Assembly (NCBI GenBank): GCA_045430345.1
Contig: JAILXT010000005.1
Span: forward strand, 336,690-400,689
Reading direction: 5' to 3'
Source: Agarilytica sp045430345
Lineage (GTDB): Bacteria; Pseudomonadota; Gammaproteobacteria; Pseudomonadales; Cellvibrionaceae
Length of the DNA: 64,000 nt
Below are positions 20,314 through 29,937 of this stretch, one piece after another. The position numbers and the translations under genes are program-made. A model generated the notes under the pieces. The model saw only the letters and a list, made by a program, of their open reading frames with translations, searched no databases and was not told the DNA's origin. Every line of letters begins with the position of its first letter. Positions within the stretch are counted from its first letter, which is position 1.

Positions 20314-22479
20314 ATGAGAATGCCATTCCGCCATCGTTTTACATTTGCGTTTTTGTCCTTTTTTTCACCAACCCCCTTATTCGCGGATCCAAGCGCTTCC
20401 CTTTACACGCTACCCTTAGAAGACTTATTAAACGTACAAGTCATTACTACGTCTAAATATAAGGAAAATATTCAAGACTCCCCAGGTAACCTTTATGTAT
20501 ACAGCGCAAAAAAAATAAAGCAGCGTGGCTATCAAAATATTACAGATTTATTACAGAGCTTGCCGGGCGTTCACGTTCAGCAGTTTTCTATTCTGGGCCC
20601 ATACAATACCGTCTCTTTTCGCGGCGCAATGGGCAACAATAAGTTTTTGATTCTTCAAAATGGGGTTCGCATTAGCTCACCTGGCGGTGAAATTACTGCC
20701 ATAGGGCACAACTACCCTCTTTACCACGCAAAACAAGTTGAAGTGCTGATGGGGCCAGCGTCGGTCGTATACGGGGCAGACGCCTTTATGGGGGTAATCA
20801 ATATCATTACTCACGATTCCCGTTCAGCGAAAATTGAGAAAAATCAACATACCCTACTCATCAGCGCAGGAGAAGACGGCTACCAACGTCACAACGGGAA
20901 TGCTCATTATAGAATTTCCAATACCACACACCTTAACCTCGGCGCTCAGCGCTATAATTCCCAGTCGTTGACCTTCGCAGAAGACTTCCCTGACCTCTAT
21001 ATTCCCGAAAACCAAGATCATGATTTCCCAGACAACACAGCTCAACATGCATATATCGACGCGCAATTATGGGACAAATGGCAGCTTGGGATAAACTACG
21101 CCACTCACACAAATTCAACAGACTTTACCGCTCGCCCCGGCTTTAGTTCGTTTAGCAATGACGCCGTAGAAAATATTGCGCAGACCTCCGGTTATAGTCG
21201 ATTTTCCACACAGCTCTTTGAAACGCTAAACTCGCAAACATTGCTGACTGCAATCGTATATGAGCTTAAAAACGACTCCCATTTCAATAATCTTTTCAGT
21301 GGATATTCTCCTGGCTATAAGTACGCGAAAACAACACGTTATTCGCTGAACCAGGATTTCGACTTACAAATCCACGATAAGCATTTGGTTTCCGGTGGTT
21401 TAGTGTATGACCGCTTCGACACCATTCCCAAAGGTCCTGATTTACCTTCGCCTTACGATACGAAACGATCAACCACAAATCAAAACTTATTTTACGGGGG
21501 CACCACCCTCCCCATAGAATTTTTTGATCAGCAATATCATAACGCTGGCGCATATATTCAAGATAATTGGTCGGTAAATGAAAAATTCAGGCTAGTTTCT
21601 GGTTTACGATACGATCGTCACTCAATATATGGGGACGAGCTTAACCCCCGAATCAGCGCAATTTATCGCGGCGATAAAAAGAGCCTCTTCAAAGTCCTCT
21701 ACGGGCACGCCTTCCTTGCTCCAGGGCCCGACCAAGCTTTCGCGAGTTTTGGCAGTTTTACTGGCGCACAGAATACGGATGGCGAATGGTTAAGTAATCC
21801 TTTTGCGCGCTTTCGCGTCCCAAACCCCGACCTCAACCCCGAACGCGTAAAAACGTTAGAACTGAGCTACGAAAATTGGTTGAGTGATACCACTCATATA
21901 AAAGTGGTCCCATATCTAAGTAAAATTCACGACGTTATTCTGCTCAGCAACGACGAAACACCAGACCAAGTGATTCCCGGCGCAAGCCTTATTCAGACAA
22001 ATAAATTTGAGAATGAGGGAAAATCCGAAATTCGAGGGCTCGATATTTCAATTGAAAATACAGGCAGTGGCGATACTTGGACAACGCAAAACTGGCTTTA
22101 TCTCAGCTACATGGACGGCAGTGTTGATGGTCCATCCGGGAAAAGCGACTTGCCGATGATAGCGAACGAAAAAATCACCGCAGGAAGCACTTTACGCTAT
22201 CGCGATGCCTTACAACTGACAACTAAACTCTTTTGGGTAGGGAAAGCAAATAGCAATAGAGACCCCAATACAAGCGAGATCGTTACTGTCCCATCTCACT
22301 TCCTTATGGATGTCAGTGGTAGCTACCAATTAAGCCAGTCGATGTCATTCGTACTCGAAATACGAAATCTCTTTGATAGAAAATATGTTCACGCGCCATT
22401 TCCTCCGGCATTCCCCTCATATAGAGTTGCGCCTCAACCGGGTAGATTAATGAGCGTCGGTTTGGAATTTAATTTTTAG
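20314..22479 (+). CDS. TonB-dependent outer-membrane receptor
   Basis: Imports a scarce ligand across the outer membrane using TonB energy. A signal peptide (residues 1-25, ending LFADP) is followed by a plug domain (about 40-165: SLPGVHV, FRGAMGNNKFLILQNGVR, EVLMGPASVVYGADAFMGVINI) and a 22-strand-type barrel to a C-terminal phenylalanine (GLEFNF). Length 721 aa is typical of small-substrate receptors. RNLFDRKYVHAP is the usual penultimate TonB-receptor motif. The ligand is unknown; iron chelates, vitamins or sugars are all possible. It converges on a periplasmic binding-protein gene 26 bp away. The 161-bp upstream gap presumably carries its promoter; no Fur box was identified with confidence. 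Confidence 0.92.
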   Translation: MRMPFRHRFTFAFLSFFSPTPLFADPSASLYTLPLEDLLNVQVITTSKYKENIQDSPGNLYVYSAKKIKQRGYQNITDLLQSLPGVHVQQFSILGPYNTVSFRGAMGNNKFLILQNGVRISSPGGEITAIGHNYPLYHAKQVEVLMGPASVVYGADAFMGVINIITHDSRSAKIEKNQHTLLISAGEDGYQRHNGNAHYRISNTTHLNLGAQRYNSQSLTFAEDFPDLYIPENQDHDFPDNTAQHAYIDAQLWDKWQLGINYATHTNSTDFTARPGFSSFSNDAVENIAQTSGYSRFSTQLFETLNSQTLLTAIVYELKNDSHFNNLFSGYSPGYKYAKTTRYSLNQDFDLQIHDKHLVSGGLVYDRFDTIPKGPDLPSPYDTKRSTTNQNLFYGGTTLPIEFFDQQYHNAGAYIQDNWSVNEKFRLVSGLRYDRHSIYGDELNPRISAIYRGDKKSLFKVLYGHAFLAPGPDQAFASFGSFTGAQNTDGEWLSNPFARFRVPNPDLNPERVKTLELSYENWLSDTTHIKVVPYLSKIHDVILLSNDETPDQVIPGASLIQTNKFENEGKSEIRGLDISIENTGSGDTWTTQNWLYLSYMDGSVDGPSGKSDLPMIANEKITAGSTLRYRDALQLTTKLFWVGKANSNRDPNTSEIVTVPSHFLMDVSGSYQLSQSMSFVLEIRNLFDRKYVHAPFPPAFPSYRVAPQPGRLMSVGLEFNF

Positions 22480-22505
22480 ATATCTCTCTCGAGGGAACTT
22501 CACGC

Positions 22506-23279
22506 TTAATTATCTGGCTGCGAAGAAATTTTTACCGGTGGAAAATTGTTTAACTGGAATTTTTCTAAACCTTCCATTAGTTGCTTTGCGTTCTCGACAT
22601 CCTTGTGTAAGGTCATATGAATGTCCAGACTGGATATGATACGGCTATCGATCTCTGGCAAAGGGTATTTTTGTAAAGCTTTAGATACTGGGCGCGTATA
22701 ACCCAGCACATAATCTAATTCCCTAACGTCTAATACTTTTAAGGCTTGCTCCATGCTACTTACCTGAACCGCGTAGATTTCATTCTTGGGGTCATAGATA
22801 AAATCCCGCAAGCCGCCATAACTGTAGCCACGAATAATCACGATGCTTTTACCCGCCAAATCATCACGGCCGCTAAATGTGCCCATGGGCTTTGTCGAAT
22901 AGGCACGCAACTCCAAATGATCAATGGGCTCTTTTGAAATATAAACATTGTCGTTATATAACTCGTTAGTCGCCAAGCCAAACCAAAAATCCACTTCGCC
23001 AGAACCAACCAGTTTCACTGCCCGTTTAGGCGGCAAGGACACAGGCTTTATATCGTAGCCAATAGCTGCACCTAGCTCCCTGGCCATATCGATGAAAGGG
23101 CCACGGCCTTGGCCATCTGGGTAGGTGTGATAAAAAGGCGCGAATTCGATATAGCCAAAGGTCAAAATAGGCTTATCCGCAAAGCCATGTGACGCCAAGG
23201 TTATTGCTAGCAAGCCAAGGATATGGCGCGTCGGACGACGAAACATTCCGATAAGGGACCGTAAAGAAAGACCAATCAT
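22506..23279 (-). CDS. Periplasmic solute-binding protein, family 3 type
   Basis: A 257-aa secreted protein with a long positively charged N-region and hydrophobic core (about 15-34, cleavage near HGFADK), then a bacterial family-3 extracellular solute-binding fold: ILTFGYIEFAPFYHT, GPFIDMARELGAAIGYD, the VGSGEVDFWFGLA strand-turn and DLAGKSIVIIRGYSYGG. Such orphan proteins without ABC permeases are common in marine gammaproteobacteria and often act as ligand sensors. No permease or ATPase gene is adjacent. It is divergent from a histidine kinase (232-bp gap), so it may feed that kinase; this is inference. Confidence 0.85.
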   Translation of the reverse strand: MIGLSLRSLIGMFRRPTRHILGLLAITLASHGFADKPILTFGYIEFAPFYHTYPDGQGRGPFIDMARELGAAIGYDIKPVSLPPKRAVKLVGSGEVDFWFGLATNELYNDNVYISKEPIDHLELRAYSTKPMGTFSGRDDLAGKSIVIIRGYSYGGLRDFIYDPKNEIYAVQVSSMEQALKVLDVRELDYVLGYTRPVSKALQKYPLPEIDSRIISSLDIHMTLHKDVENAKQLMEGLEKFQLNNFPPVKISSQPDN

Positions 23280-23511
23280 TCAATATTTATCTCTTCGTTA
23301 TATAGCCATAACGTATAACTGCCTGCGAAACAGCCTCAACAGAGTATAGTAATAGAAAAACGCGGCGTACAAAATATGATCCGCTTTTAAGTAAAAAGTT
23401 GCTTTTCACGACAGAACAAAATGCATAGCGTGTGTTCTTCACCTAAACTATCCATAAGCACAAAGCTATCTCGCATTAAATGGTGCAATAACAATACACT
23501 GTGGCGACTCC

Positions 23512-25209
23512 GTGAACAGTGGTCTGCCGCGCATACTACCACCGGAAGCATTCCAATCCATGTTACACAAAATTAGCTCCGGGAAATCAATCTCCAGGCG
23601 ATTGTTGAAAATCGTTTTCTCGATATATTTCATTCTCACAGTATTGATGACATCTTTACACATATTTCTTGAATACACCTCCACCAAAGACGACATACAA
23701 CGTGAGCTATCCGTTACGGAACGAGCATTTGAGAGCAGCTTAGCGACATCTTTATGGATCCTAGACCTTTACCAATTGGAGATTACCGCCAATGGGATTA
23801 CCAAAACCCCGCTAATAACGGGTATAGACATCACCGATGAAGAGGGGAACCTCGTCATTCAAAAAGGCAATTCGGATAAAAACCAAACCTCCGGAACAAT
23901 CTGGCACGAGTTCCCACTGATAGTACAAACTAAAAAAAAGGCCCAAAGGGTCGGAGTTGTTCGCCTGTATTCTGACGAGAGTATTGTGTTCAATCGCATC
24001 AAGCTGGGCATACAGATACTGCTGATAAACGCTGCAATAAAAACCTTAATATTAGCCCTTCTCATCACCATCGTATTTAATCGACTGCTCACTAAACCCT
24101 TAGAAAAACTTGCGTTAGACGCGACAAACATTGACTTACACTCCATTCACAAAGACCGCATTAAGGTAGCATCCTCAGAAGAAAACGAACTCAAACTTCT
24201 GGAAGTCGCACTCAACAATATGATGGAAAAAATTGGGGCATCTATCTCAAATTTAGATGCGCTCAACCAAGAATTAGAGAATAAAGTACAAGAACGTACT
24301 CGTTCACTCGATACTGTGATTGTGCAGATGAAAGCAGATCAAGAACTTTTGGAAAAGGAAATATCCATCAGAAAACAGCGAGAGCTGGAATTGGAAGAAG
24401 GGCGAATAGCACTGCAGTACTCGCTCGATGATCTAAAACTTGCGCAAGAACAGCTTATCGAATCGGAAAAAATGGCGTCACTGGGGTCCCTTGTTGCAGG
24501 CGTGGCACACGAAATAAATACTCCCGTGGGCATTAGCTTGACGGGCATTACCCATTTTCAATTTATGCTCGATAAACTCAACAAACAATATAAAGATGAA
24601 GCGCTTGAAGAACCCCAGTTTGAAAAGTTTATTACCGATGCAAAAGAAATCGCCCGTTCAATTCATATTAGCCTGGACCGCGCAGCAAAACTCGTGAATA
24701 GCTTTAAGCGCGTCGCAGTGGATCAATCCACAGAATTATGGCGAACATTTAATTTCAAGGAGTATTTAGACGAAGTTCTACTGAGCTTGCAGAGTAAAAT
24801 TAAGGCCAGTAAAGTCCAAGTAGAGTTGGAGTGTGACCCAACCATTGACCTCACCAATTACCCTGGATCTTGGTCTCAAATTATCACTAACTTTATCACC
24901 AACTCCTTAACCCATGGATATAAAAAAGGTCAGGAAGGCATCATCAGCATCTCCGCTAAAGCTGAAGACGATAAGCTGAAATTCATTTATTGCGACGATG
25001 GCAACGGCATACCAAACGACATAAAAACCAAAGTTTTTGATCCTTTTTATACTACGAATCGCGAAAATGGCGGTAGCGGTTTAGGCCTAAATATCGTATA
25101 CAACATCGTCACTCAGCAAATGGGTGGAACGATTAGCCTTGAAAGCAATAATGGCTCTGGCGTCATATTTACTATACTTGTTCCTATTGATATTTCCGGT
25201 TTACGGTAA
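23512..25209 (+). CDS. Membrane sensor histidine kinase
   Basis: Autophosphorylating sensor of a two-component system. Two membrane helices (about 31-53 and 166-189) enclose a periplasmic sensor region of about 110 residues; then come a HAMP-like linker, a coiled coil (240-320), the phospho-acceptor H box (VAGVAHEINTPVG, His333) and an ATPase domain with the N box (ITNFITNSLTHGY), DDGNGIP and GGSGLGLNIV. The H-box style resembles kinases that pair with HD-GYP regulators. The frame begins with GTG at 23512; an ATG at 23560 is an alternative, and neither has a strong ribosome site. It ends 7 bp before the regulator gene, so the two form an operon. Confidence 0.92.
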   Translation: MNSGLPRILPPEAFQSMLHKISSGKSISRRLLKIVFSIYFILTVLMTSLHIFLEYTSTKDDIQRELSVTERAFESSLATSLWILDLYQLEITANGITKTPLITGIDITDEEGNLVIQKGNSDKNQTSGTIWHEFPLIVQTKKKAQRVGVVRLYSDESIVFNRIKLGIQILLINAAIKTLILALLITIVFNRLLTKPLEKLALDATNIDLHSIHKDRIKVASSEENELKLLEVALNNMMEKIGASISNLDALNQELENKVQERTRSLDTVIVQMKADQELLEKEISIRKQRELELEEGRIALQYSLDDLKLAQEQLIESEKMASLGSLVAGVAHEINTPVGISLTGITHFQFMLDKLNKQYKDEALEEPQFEKFITDAKEIARSIHISLDRAAKLVNSFKRVAVDQSTELWRTFNFKEYLDEVLLSLQSKIKASKVQVELECDPTIDLTNYPGSWSQIITNFITNSLTHGYKKGQEGIISISAKAEDDKLKFIYCDDGNGIPNDIKTKVFDPFYTTNRENGGSGLGLNIVYNIVTQQMGGTISLESNNGSGVIFTILVPIDISGLR

Positions 25210-25216
25210 CAGCGGC

Positions 25217-26758
25217 ATGGCCCTCTTTAAAAAAACTTCGACCACACTAAAACAGCCACCCCAGGGGCCAGGCTGGAAGGTGCTAGTGGTCGACGACGAG
25301 CCCGAAGTACACAACATCACCAAGCTAGCACTAGACGATTTTTCCTTTGAAAACAGAGCCTTACATATCATCAGTGCGTTTACCGGCATCGAAGCAAAAC
25401 AAGCATTCGAGGATCATCCAGATATCGCGCTCGTCTTCTTAGATGTCGTGATGGAATCCGATGATGCCGGTTTAGCGGTGGTAAAACACATTCGCGAGCA
25501 GATCGGCAACAAATTCGTCCGTATCATATTACGTACCGGTCAACCCGGAAATGCGCCCGAACGAGACGTTATCGTCAACTATGACATTAATGATTACAAA
25601 GAAAAAACCAGTTTTGATAGTACCAAGCTATTCACTTCCACCTTCTCCGGGCTTCGCGCATATAACGATATTATGCGAGTGGAGGCCGCACGAAAAAGCC
25701 TAGACCGATACCGTACCGGATTAGAAGAGGTCATTGACTCTTCCGCCAACTTATTTGAAATACGCTCCTTGAAGCAATTCGCCCGCGGCTTACTTGTGCA
25801 ACTCGCTTCGATCTTACATATCGACAAAAACACTCTGCTAGTGCGCTGTAATGGATGGACAGTTACCGAAAGCATGGGGAAGTACCAAGTACTCGCAGGA
25901 ACAGGGTCATTTTGCGATAGCGTCGAATCTGACGAAATGCTGCCCGAGAATGTCGTCGACTATTTGGATCGGGCATGCCAGCAAAAAGAATGTATCTACG
26001 AAGGCGACAAGTTTGTTGGCTATTTCCCAACAAAAGTAGGAAAAATCAACCTTATCTACCTCGACGGCGTGTCCAATTTAGACGAGGTGGACAAACGCCT
26101 CATCCAAGTATTTTCGAGCAACGTCACCATCGCATTTGACAACCTGTACTTGGACAAAGAAATTTTCGATACGCAATCAGAAATTATCGATACACTCGGC
26201 GATGTTGTTGAGAACCGTTCGAAAGAAACCGCCAATCATGTAAAACGCGTATCTCATTTATCTCGCATGCTTGCTCGCGCAAACGGCATGACGGAGGAAG
26301 AAGCCGATATTCTCTTTATGGCCGCACCAATGCACGATATTGGCAAAGTGGCTATCCCCGATAGGATTTTGTTAAAAGAAGGCAAACTGGATGCCGAAGA
26401 ATGGACAATAATGAAAACCCACGCGGAAATCGGCGAACAAATGTTTTCTCAATCTGCCCGCCCCGTTTTGCAAGCCGCCTCCATCGTCGCCGGGCAACAC
26501 CATGAAAAATATAACGGCAGTGGTTACCCTAGGGGCCTAAAGGGCAAAAACATTCATGTATATGGCCGTATCGTCGCCATTACCGATGTGTTCGATGCAC
26601 TTTCCCATAAGCGCTGTTATAAAGAGGCATGGCCACAAGAGAAAGTGATCGAACTGCTAAAACAAGAACGAGGCGAACACTTAGATCCAAGCCTCGTCGA
26701 TTTATTTCTCGACAATCTCGATACCGTTAACGCTATCTCAACCAAATACCCTGACTAA
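25217..26758 (+). CDS. Response regulator with DUF3369 and HD-GYP domains
   Basis: Probable cyclic-di-GMP phosphodiesterase controlled by phosphorylation. The receiver domain occupies residues 20-145 (VVDDE, phospho-acceptor Asp76 in FLDVVME), a DUF3369-type linker about 165-320, and the HD-GYP domain about 325-500 with the HDIGK metal motif near residue 373 and HHEKYNGSGYPRGLKG near 428-443, so the catalytic signature is intact. An open frame extends upstream inside the kinase gene, but ATG 25217, 7 bp after the kinase stop, gives the normal start of the receiver domain (513 aa). Cognate partner: the kinase at 23512-25209. Confidence 0.93.
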   Translation: MALFKKTSTTLKQPPQGPGWKVLVVDDEPEVHNITKLALDDFSFENRALHIISAFTGIEAKQAFEDHPDIALVFLDVVMESDDAGLAVVKHIREQIGNKFVRIILRTGQPGNAPERDVIVNYDINDYKEKTSFDSTKLFTSTFSGLRAYNDIMRVEAARKSLDRYRTGLEEVIDSSANLFEIRSLKQFARGLLVQLASILHIDKNTLLVRCNGWTVTESMGKYQVLAGTGSFCDSVESDEMLPENVVDYLDRACQQKECIYEGDKFVGYFPTKVGKINLIYLDGVSNLDEVDKRLIQVFSSNVTIAFDNLYLDKEIFDTQSEIIDTLGDVVENRSKETANHVKRVSHLSRMLARANGMTEEEADILFMAAPMHDIGKVAIPDRILLKEGKLDAEEWTIMKTHAEIGEQMFSQSARPVLQAASIVAGQHHEKYNGSGYPRGLKGKNIHVYGRIVAITDVFDALSHKRCYKEAWPQEKVIELLKQERGEHLDPSLVDLFLDNLDTVNAISTKYPD

Positions 26759-26776
26759 GCGCTTATCAGGGTATTT
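26744..26776 (+). terminator. Hairpin overlapping the HD-GYP stop codon
   Basis: Arms AAATACCCTGA (26744-26754) and TCAGGGTATTT (26766-26776) enclose a second self-complementary TAAGC/GCTTA core with one bulged C. The stop codon lies inside the stem. The T-tract is short, so termination is probable rather than certain. Confidence 0.55.
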
Positions 26777-26847
26777 CACCAAATTGCCCGTAAGCTCACT
26801 CATCGAATGGCCGCACCTGGGCCTACACGGATATAAACCATCGCCAA

Positions 26848-27612
26848 TTAGCTTAACCGTGTTCCGCCGTCTAGCCGATAACATGTCGCGTTCGCATATG
26901 AATTTTCGATAATGTGTTTTACGAAACCAGCGAACTCGTCTGGCCTGCCCACGCGATTTGGGCTTAGCAAACCTTTCTTTAATGCAGCGATACCTTTCTC
27001 CGGGATGCCTTCCAATATTTCTGTTCCGAAAATCCCGGGCGCAATAGCAACACAACGGATATCATGTTCAGCTAAATCACGTGCAACCGGCAGCGTCAAA
27101 CCAACAACGCCAGCTTTACTGGCTGCGTAGGCTGCTTGCCCCCTTTGCCCATCATACGCAGTAATGGAAGCCGTATTGATAATTACGCCCCGCTCACCAC
27201 TTGCCTCATCGAGGCCATTCCCAATCATATGTTTTGCGGCAAGGCGTAAAATATTAAATGTGCCAGTTAAATTCACATCCATTACTTTTTGCCAAAGATC
27301 CAAATCATGCGCTTCGCCTTTTGAGACCACTCTGGCCGAGGAGGGAATACCTGCACAGTTAACCGTTGCACGCAGTGGACCAAACGTTTCTTTTGCTAGG
27401 TTTATCGCAGCGTCAATTTCTTTCGGGTTACGGATATCCACCCCCACACCGAGAGCGCGATCGCCTAATGTTTTGGCAATACATTTAACTGCGGATGCAT
27501 TTAGGTCAGCAAAGACCACCGCGGCACCGTACTCGTGCAGCAACGTAGCGGTTGCTCGCCCCAACCCAGATGCCGCGCCAGTGACCATGACACAAATATT
27601 ATCTAAAATCAT
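26848..27612 (-). CDS. Short-chain dehydrogenase, 3-hydroxyacyl-CoA dehydrogenase type
   Basis: NAD-dependent cytosolic oxidoreductase, 254 aa. The Rossmann motif TGAASGLG is at residues 11-18, NCAG at about 89, the catalytic Ser in NTASITAYDG and the YAASK motif (Tyr/Lys) at about 161-165. Overall it looks like type II 3-hydroxyacyl-CoA / 2-methyl-3-hydroxybutyryl-CoA dehydrogenases (HSD10-like), which act in beta-oxidation of short or branched acyl-CoAs. It lies 92 bp downstream of an acyl-CoA synthetase on the same strand, which supports a small acyl-CoA utilisation operon. Substrate assignment is inferred from family resemblance. Confidence 0.88.
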   Translation of the reverse strand: MILDNICVMVTGAASGLGRATATLLHEYGAAVVFADLNASAVKCIAKTLGDRALGVGVDIRNPKEIDAAINLAKETFGPLRATVNCAGIPSSARVVSKGEAHDLDLWQKVMDVNLTGTFNILRLAAKHMIGNGLDEASGERGVIINTASITAYDGQRGQAAYAASKAGVVGLTLPVARDLAEHDIRCVAIAPGIFGTEILEGIPEKGIAALKKGLLSPNRVGRPDEFAGFVKHIIENSYANATCYRLDGGTRLS

Positions 27613-27704
27613 TGCTTCACCCTATTCTATTGAAGTAGTAAGTGGGAATAAAAACGATTAACCATGCTATGAATTATCCGGCTCACCTAAATTAATATTG
27701 ACGG

Positions 27705-29381
27705 CTATGTTTTCACTACGATATTTTTGGACCCAATATTCGCTTGGGTTACCTCTTCACTCTTTTCCTGATACTGTTTTTTCAACGATGTTTTTAGTAC
27801 CTTTCCCAAAGCATTACGAGGGAAGTCTTCCTTTTTAATCACTAGATCAGATACACGCTGATATTTCGCCAACTGATCATTCAGCCACACCATGAGCACA
27901 CCTTTTTTGTAAGGAATTCCTTTTTTCAATGTGACAAATGCCACGGGTGTCTCGCCCCACTTTTCATTTTCTACACCGATAACCGATGCGTCCTGCACGG
28001 CCTCGTGGGATAACAGTTTTGATTCGATATCGATAGGGAAAATATTCAATCCACCGGAGAGAATCATGTCTTTCGCTCGACCTCTTAGCGTCAGATATCC
28101 CTCGTCATCTATCTCACCGATATCACCGGTCCTCAAAAACAGATGCCCTTTTTTATCCTTCCAAATAATGTCGTAGTTCTCGTCAGGACGATTGAGGTAA
28201 CCTTCCATCATACTGACCGTACGCCCAACAACTTCACCCACGCCCTCACGGGTAATATCGTTACCATCTTCATCAATAATTTTTAATTCGCAACCGACCC
28301 ATGCCCGCCCCACAGAATGAGGGCGATCAATCATTTCAGAAGGGGAAATAATCGTGCCGACGCTTTCGGTAAACCCCCATAACTCATAAAGCTTTTCCCC
28401 ACTGACCTCGCGTATTTTAGTCTTGATGACATCGGGCATTGGTGCACCGGCTGTCACGATACATTCAAATTTTTTAAATTTTGCTTTTTTATGTGCAGGG
28501 TCTGAAAGAAGCGCACGCGCTTGCGTGGGCACCATAAACGCGTGGGTAGGCTGATGAATTTTCATCATATTAAAAAACGCTTTAGTATCGAATGCGCCCA
28601 TCACCAAGGTCGTTCCTCCCACGAGGATGGTTGGTAACATGACAACCCATGACCCGTTACTGCTCGGAGGCGTGGTAACCAAAGTGCGACACTGCGCATG
28701 AAAGCGCATACCAATGGCTAACTCACTCGCAAAGCCAACTCTGGCCCCGTGGCTATGCACAATCCCCTTTGGTTTACCTGTGGTGCCCGATGAATAAATA
28801 ACGTTGCAACGATCATCTGCGATATGAATTACGGAAGGATCATGATCAACAACGTCGAAAACAAACGAGTCATATGCACACCATAAATGCGCTTGAGCGA
28901 ACTCTTCGTCTTCAATTTCGTTCGGGCCCTGTTCAAATATTAAATTTAATGAGGGGTAGGACTTCTGCGCAGAAATTCCCATCGCACTGTAGTCATGGTC
29001 GACAAACATAATATCGGTACCACAATCTCGTGCCAGACCTACAATATTTTTAGGGGTGAGTAATGTCGACAACGGACACGCAACACCACCCGCTCTCATC
29101 ACCCCAAAGACAACGATATAGGCCCATATATTATTACCGGCAAGAATGGCAATACGATCACCTTGCTTCATCCCTGCTCCGATCAATGCATTCGCTAAGG
29201 TATTAATTTTGAGGTTAAACTCACGCCAGCTGATGCTGTTTTCTGCATCGGCAAACGCAATATCTTTCGGCCGGGATTGTGCGTGCAAACCCACGATATC
29301 CGACATACTCATAAACGGCGGAACAAACGGGCCTCGGTCTGGCAGCAATTTTGATATTTGCGAATTTGATGTATACGACAT
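27705..29381 (-). CDS. Acyl-CoA synthetase (AMP-forming)
   Basis: ATP-dependent activation of a carboxylic acid to its CoA thioester. Class I adenylate-forming enzyme of 558 aa: P-loop-like YSSGTTGKPKG near residue 195, A5 motif YELWGFTES, A7 motif LRTGDIGEIDDEGYL, A8 RAKDMILSGGLNI, and the C-terminal catalytic Lys in RNALGKVLKT. Closest in style to medium/long-chain fatty acid or aryl-acid CoA ligases; the exact acid cannot be read from sequence. It is first gene of a two-gene operon with the SDR and faces a TetR regulator across a 556-bp region containing a palindrome, so it is probably under that regulator. Confidence 0.92.
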   Translation of the reverse strand: MSYTSNSQISKLLPDRGPFVPPFMSMSDIVGLHAQSRPKDIAFADAENSISWREFNLKINTLANALIGAGMKQGDRIAILAGNNIWAYIVVFGVMRAGGVACPLSTLLTPKNIVGLARDCGTDIMFVDHDYSAMGISAQKSYPSLNLIFEQGPNEIEDEEFAQAHLWCAYDSFVFDVVDHDPSVIHIADDRCNVIYSSGTTGKPKGIVHSHGARVGFASELAIGMRFHAQCRTLVTTPPSSNGSWVVMLPTILVGGTTLVMGAFDTKAFFNMMKIHQPTHAFMVPTQARALLSDPAHKKAKFKKFECIVTAGAPMPDVIKTKIREVSGEKLYELWGFTESVGTIISPSEMIDRPHSVGRAWVGCELKIIDEDGNDITREGVGEVVGRTVSMMEGYLNRPDENYDIIWKDKKGHLFLRTGDIGEIDDEGYLTLRGRAKDMILSGGLNIFPIDIESKLLSHEAVQDASVIGVENEKWGETPVAFVTLKKGIPYKKGVLMVWLNDQLAKYQRVSDLVIKKEDFPRNALGKVLKTSLKKQYQEKSEEVTQANIGSKNIVVKT

Positions 29382-29937
29382 AGGCCTAACTCTCTCTTGT
29401 TATGCTTCTACACTGCTTATGTATGATTTTTTCTGTTCTTTTATGTGTAGCGTTTATTACTTTCCTTTTACGCTCCAGCTTCCTCTTCACTTCATCAACT
29501 GAGTCTGTGCCAGCTCATATTCAGCCATCCTCAAAAGGTAGCGATCAGGTGAACCCTGATAAAAATACCAACTTACCTTCGGTTTCCTTCCTGGCCACCG
29601 AAGGCAAGCTACCGCACGGCATGGGCATCCCAGCCCTTTCGACACTCTAACAATCGAATTCCTACTGCCTTTTCTTCCAGGCATCCGACTCGCGCCGGCA
29701 CATCTTGATCCCGGAACTTGCTAGCAATACGCATTAAAGGACGTTAAGTCTTTTTTCCGGCCCAACCCAAATATTAATTAATCGGTTAGTTAATTAATTA
29801 TTCGGAAGTATGTATCCATTCGGATATCATGTCAACACTGTGCGTACGTCGCAAAATGCGCCACAGGTTCAGCTAATAACTAAAAATAAAACAAATAATG
29901 ACTAGCTACACAGCGCTCACGGGGTATCTGAGCCGAT
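29382..29937. promoter_or_regulatory. Intergenic region with TetR-type palindrome and a GC-rich folded segment
   Basis: 556 bp between divergent genes. Positions 29773-29798 hold a 26-bp palindrome: arms ATTAATTAA and TTAATTAAT around TCGGTTAG, a plausible operator for the TetR protein encoded to the right. Positions about 29530-29725 are clearly GC-richer than their surroundings and can form several stems: ATCAGG/CCTGAT (29544-29560) and CCTTCGGT/ACCGAAGG (29576-29604, 13-nt loop, extendable by CTT/AAG). Overlapping open frames here (plus 29402-29650, minus 29487-29684) have no recognisable protein features and are not called. Confidence 0.5.

Noticed and set aside
29402..29684. Overlapping small open frames on both strands in the 29.4-29.7 kb intergenic region.
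   Set aside because: No family signature, weak or absent ribosome sites, and the region looks more like a folded RNA or DNA element.
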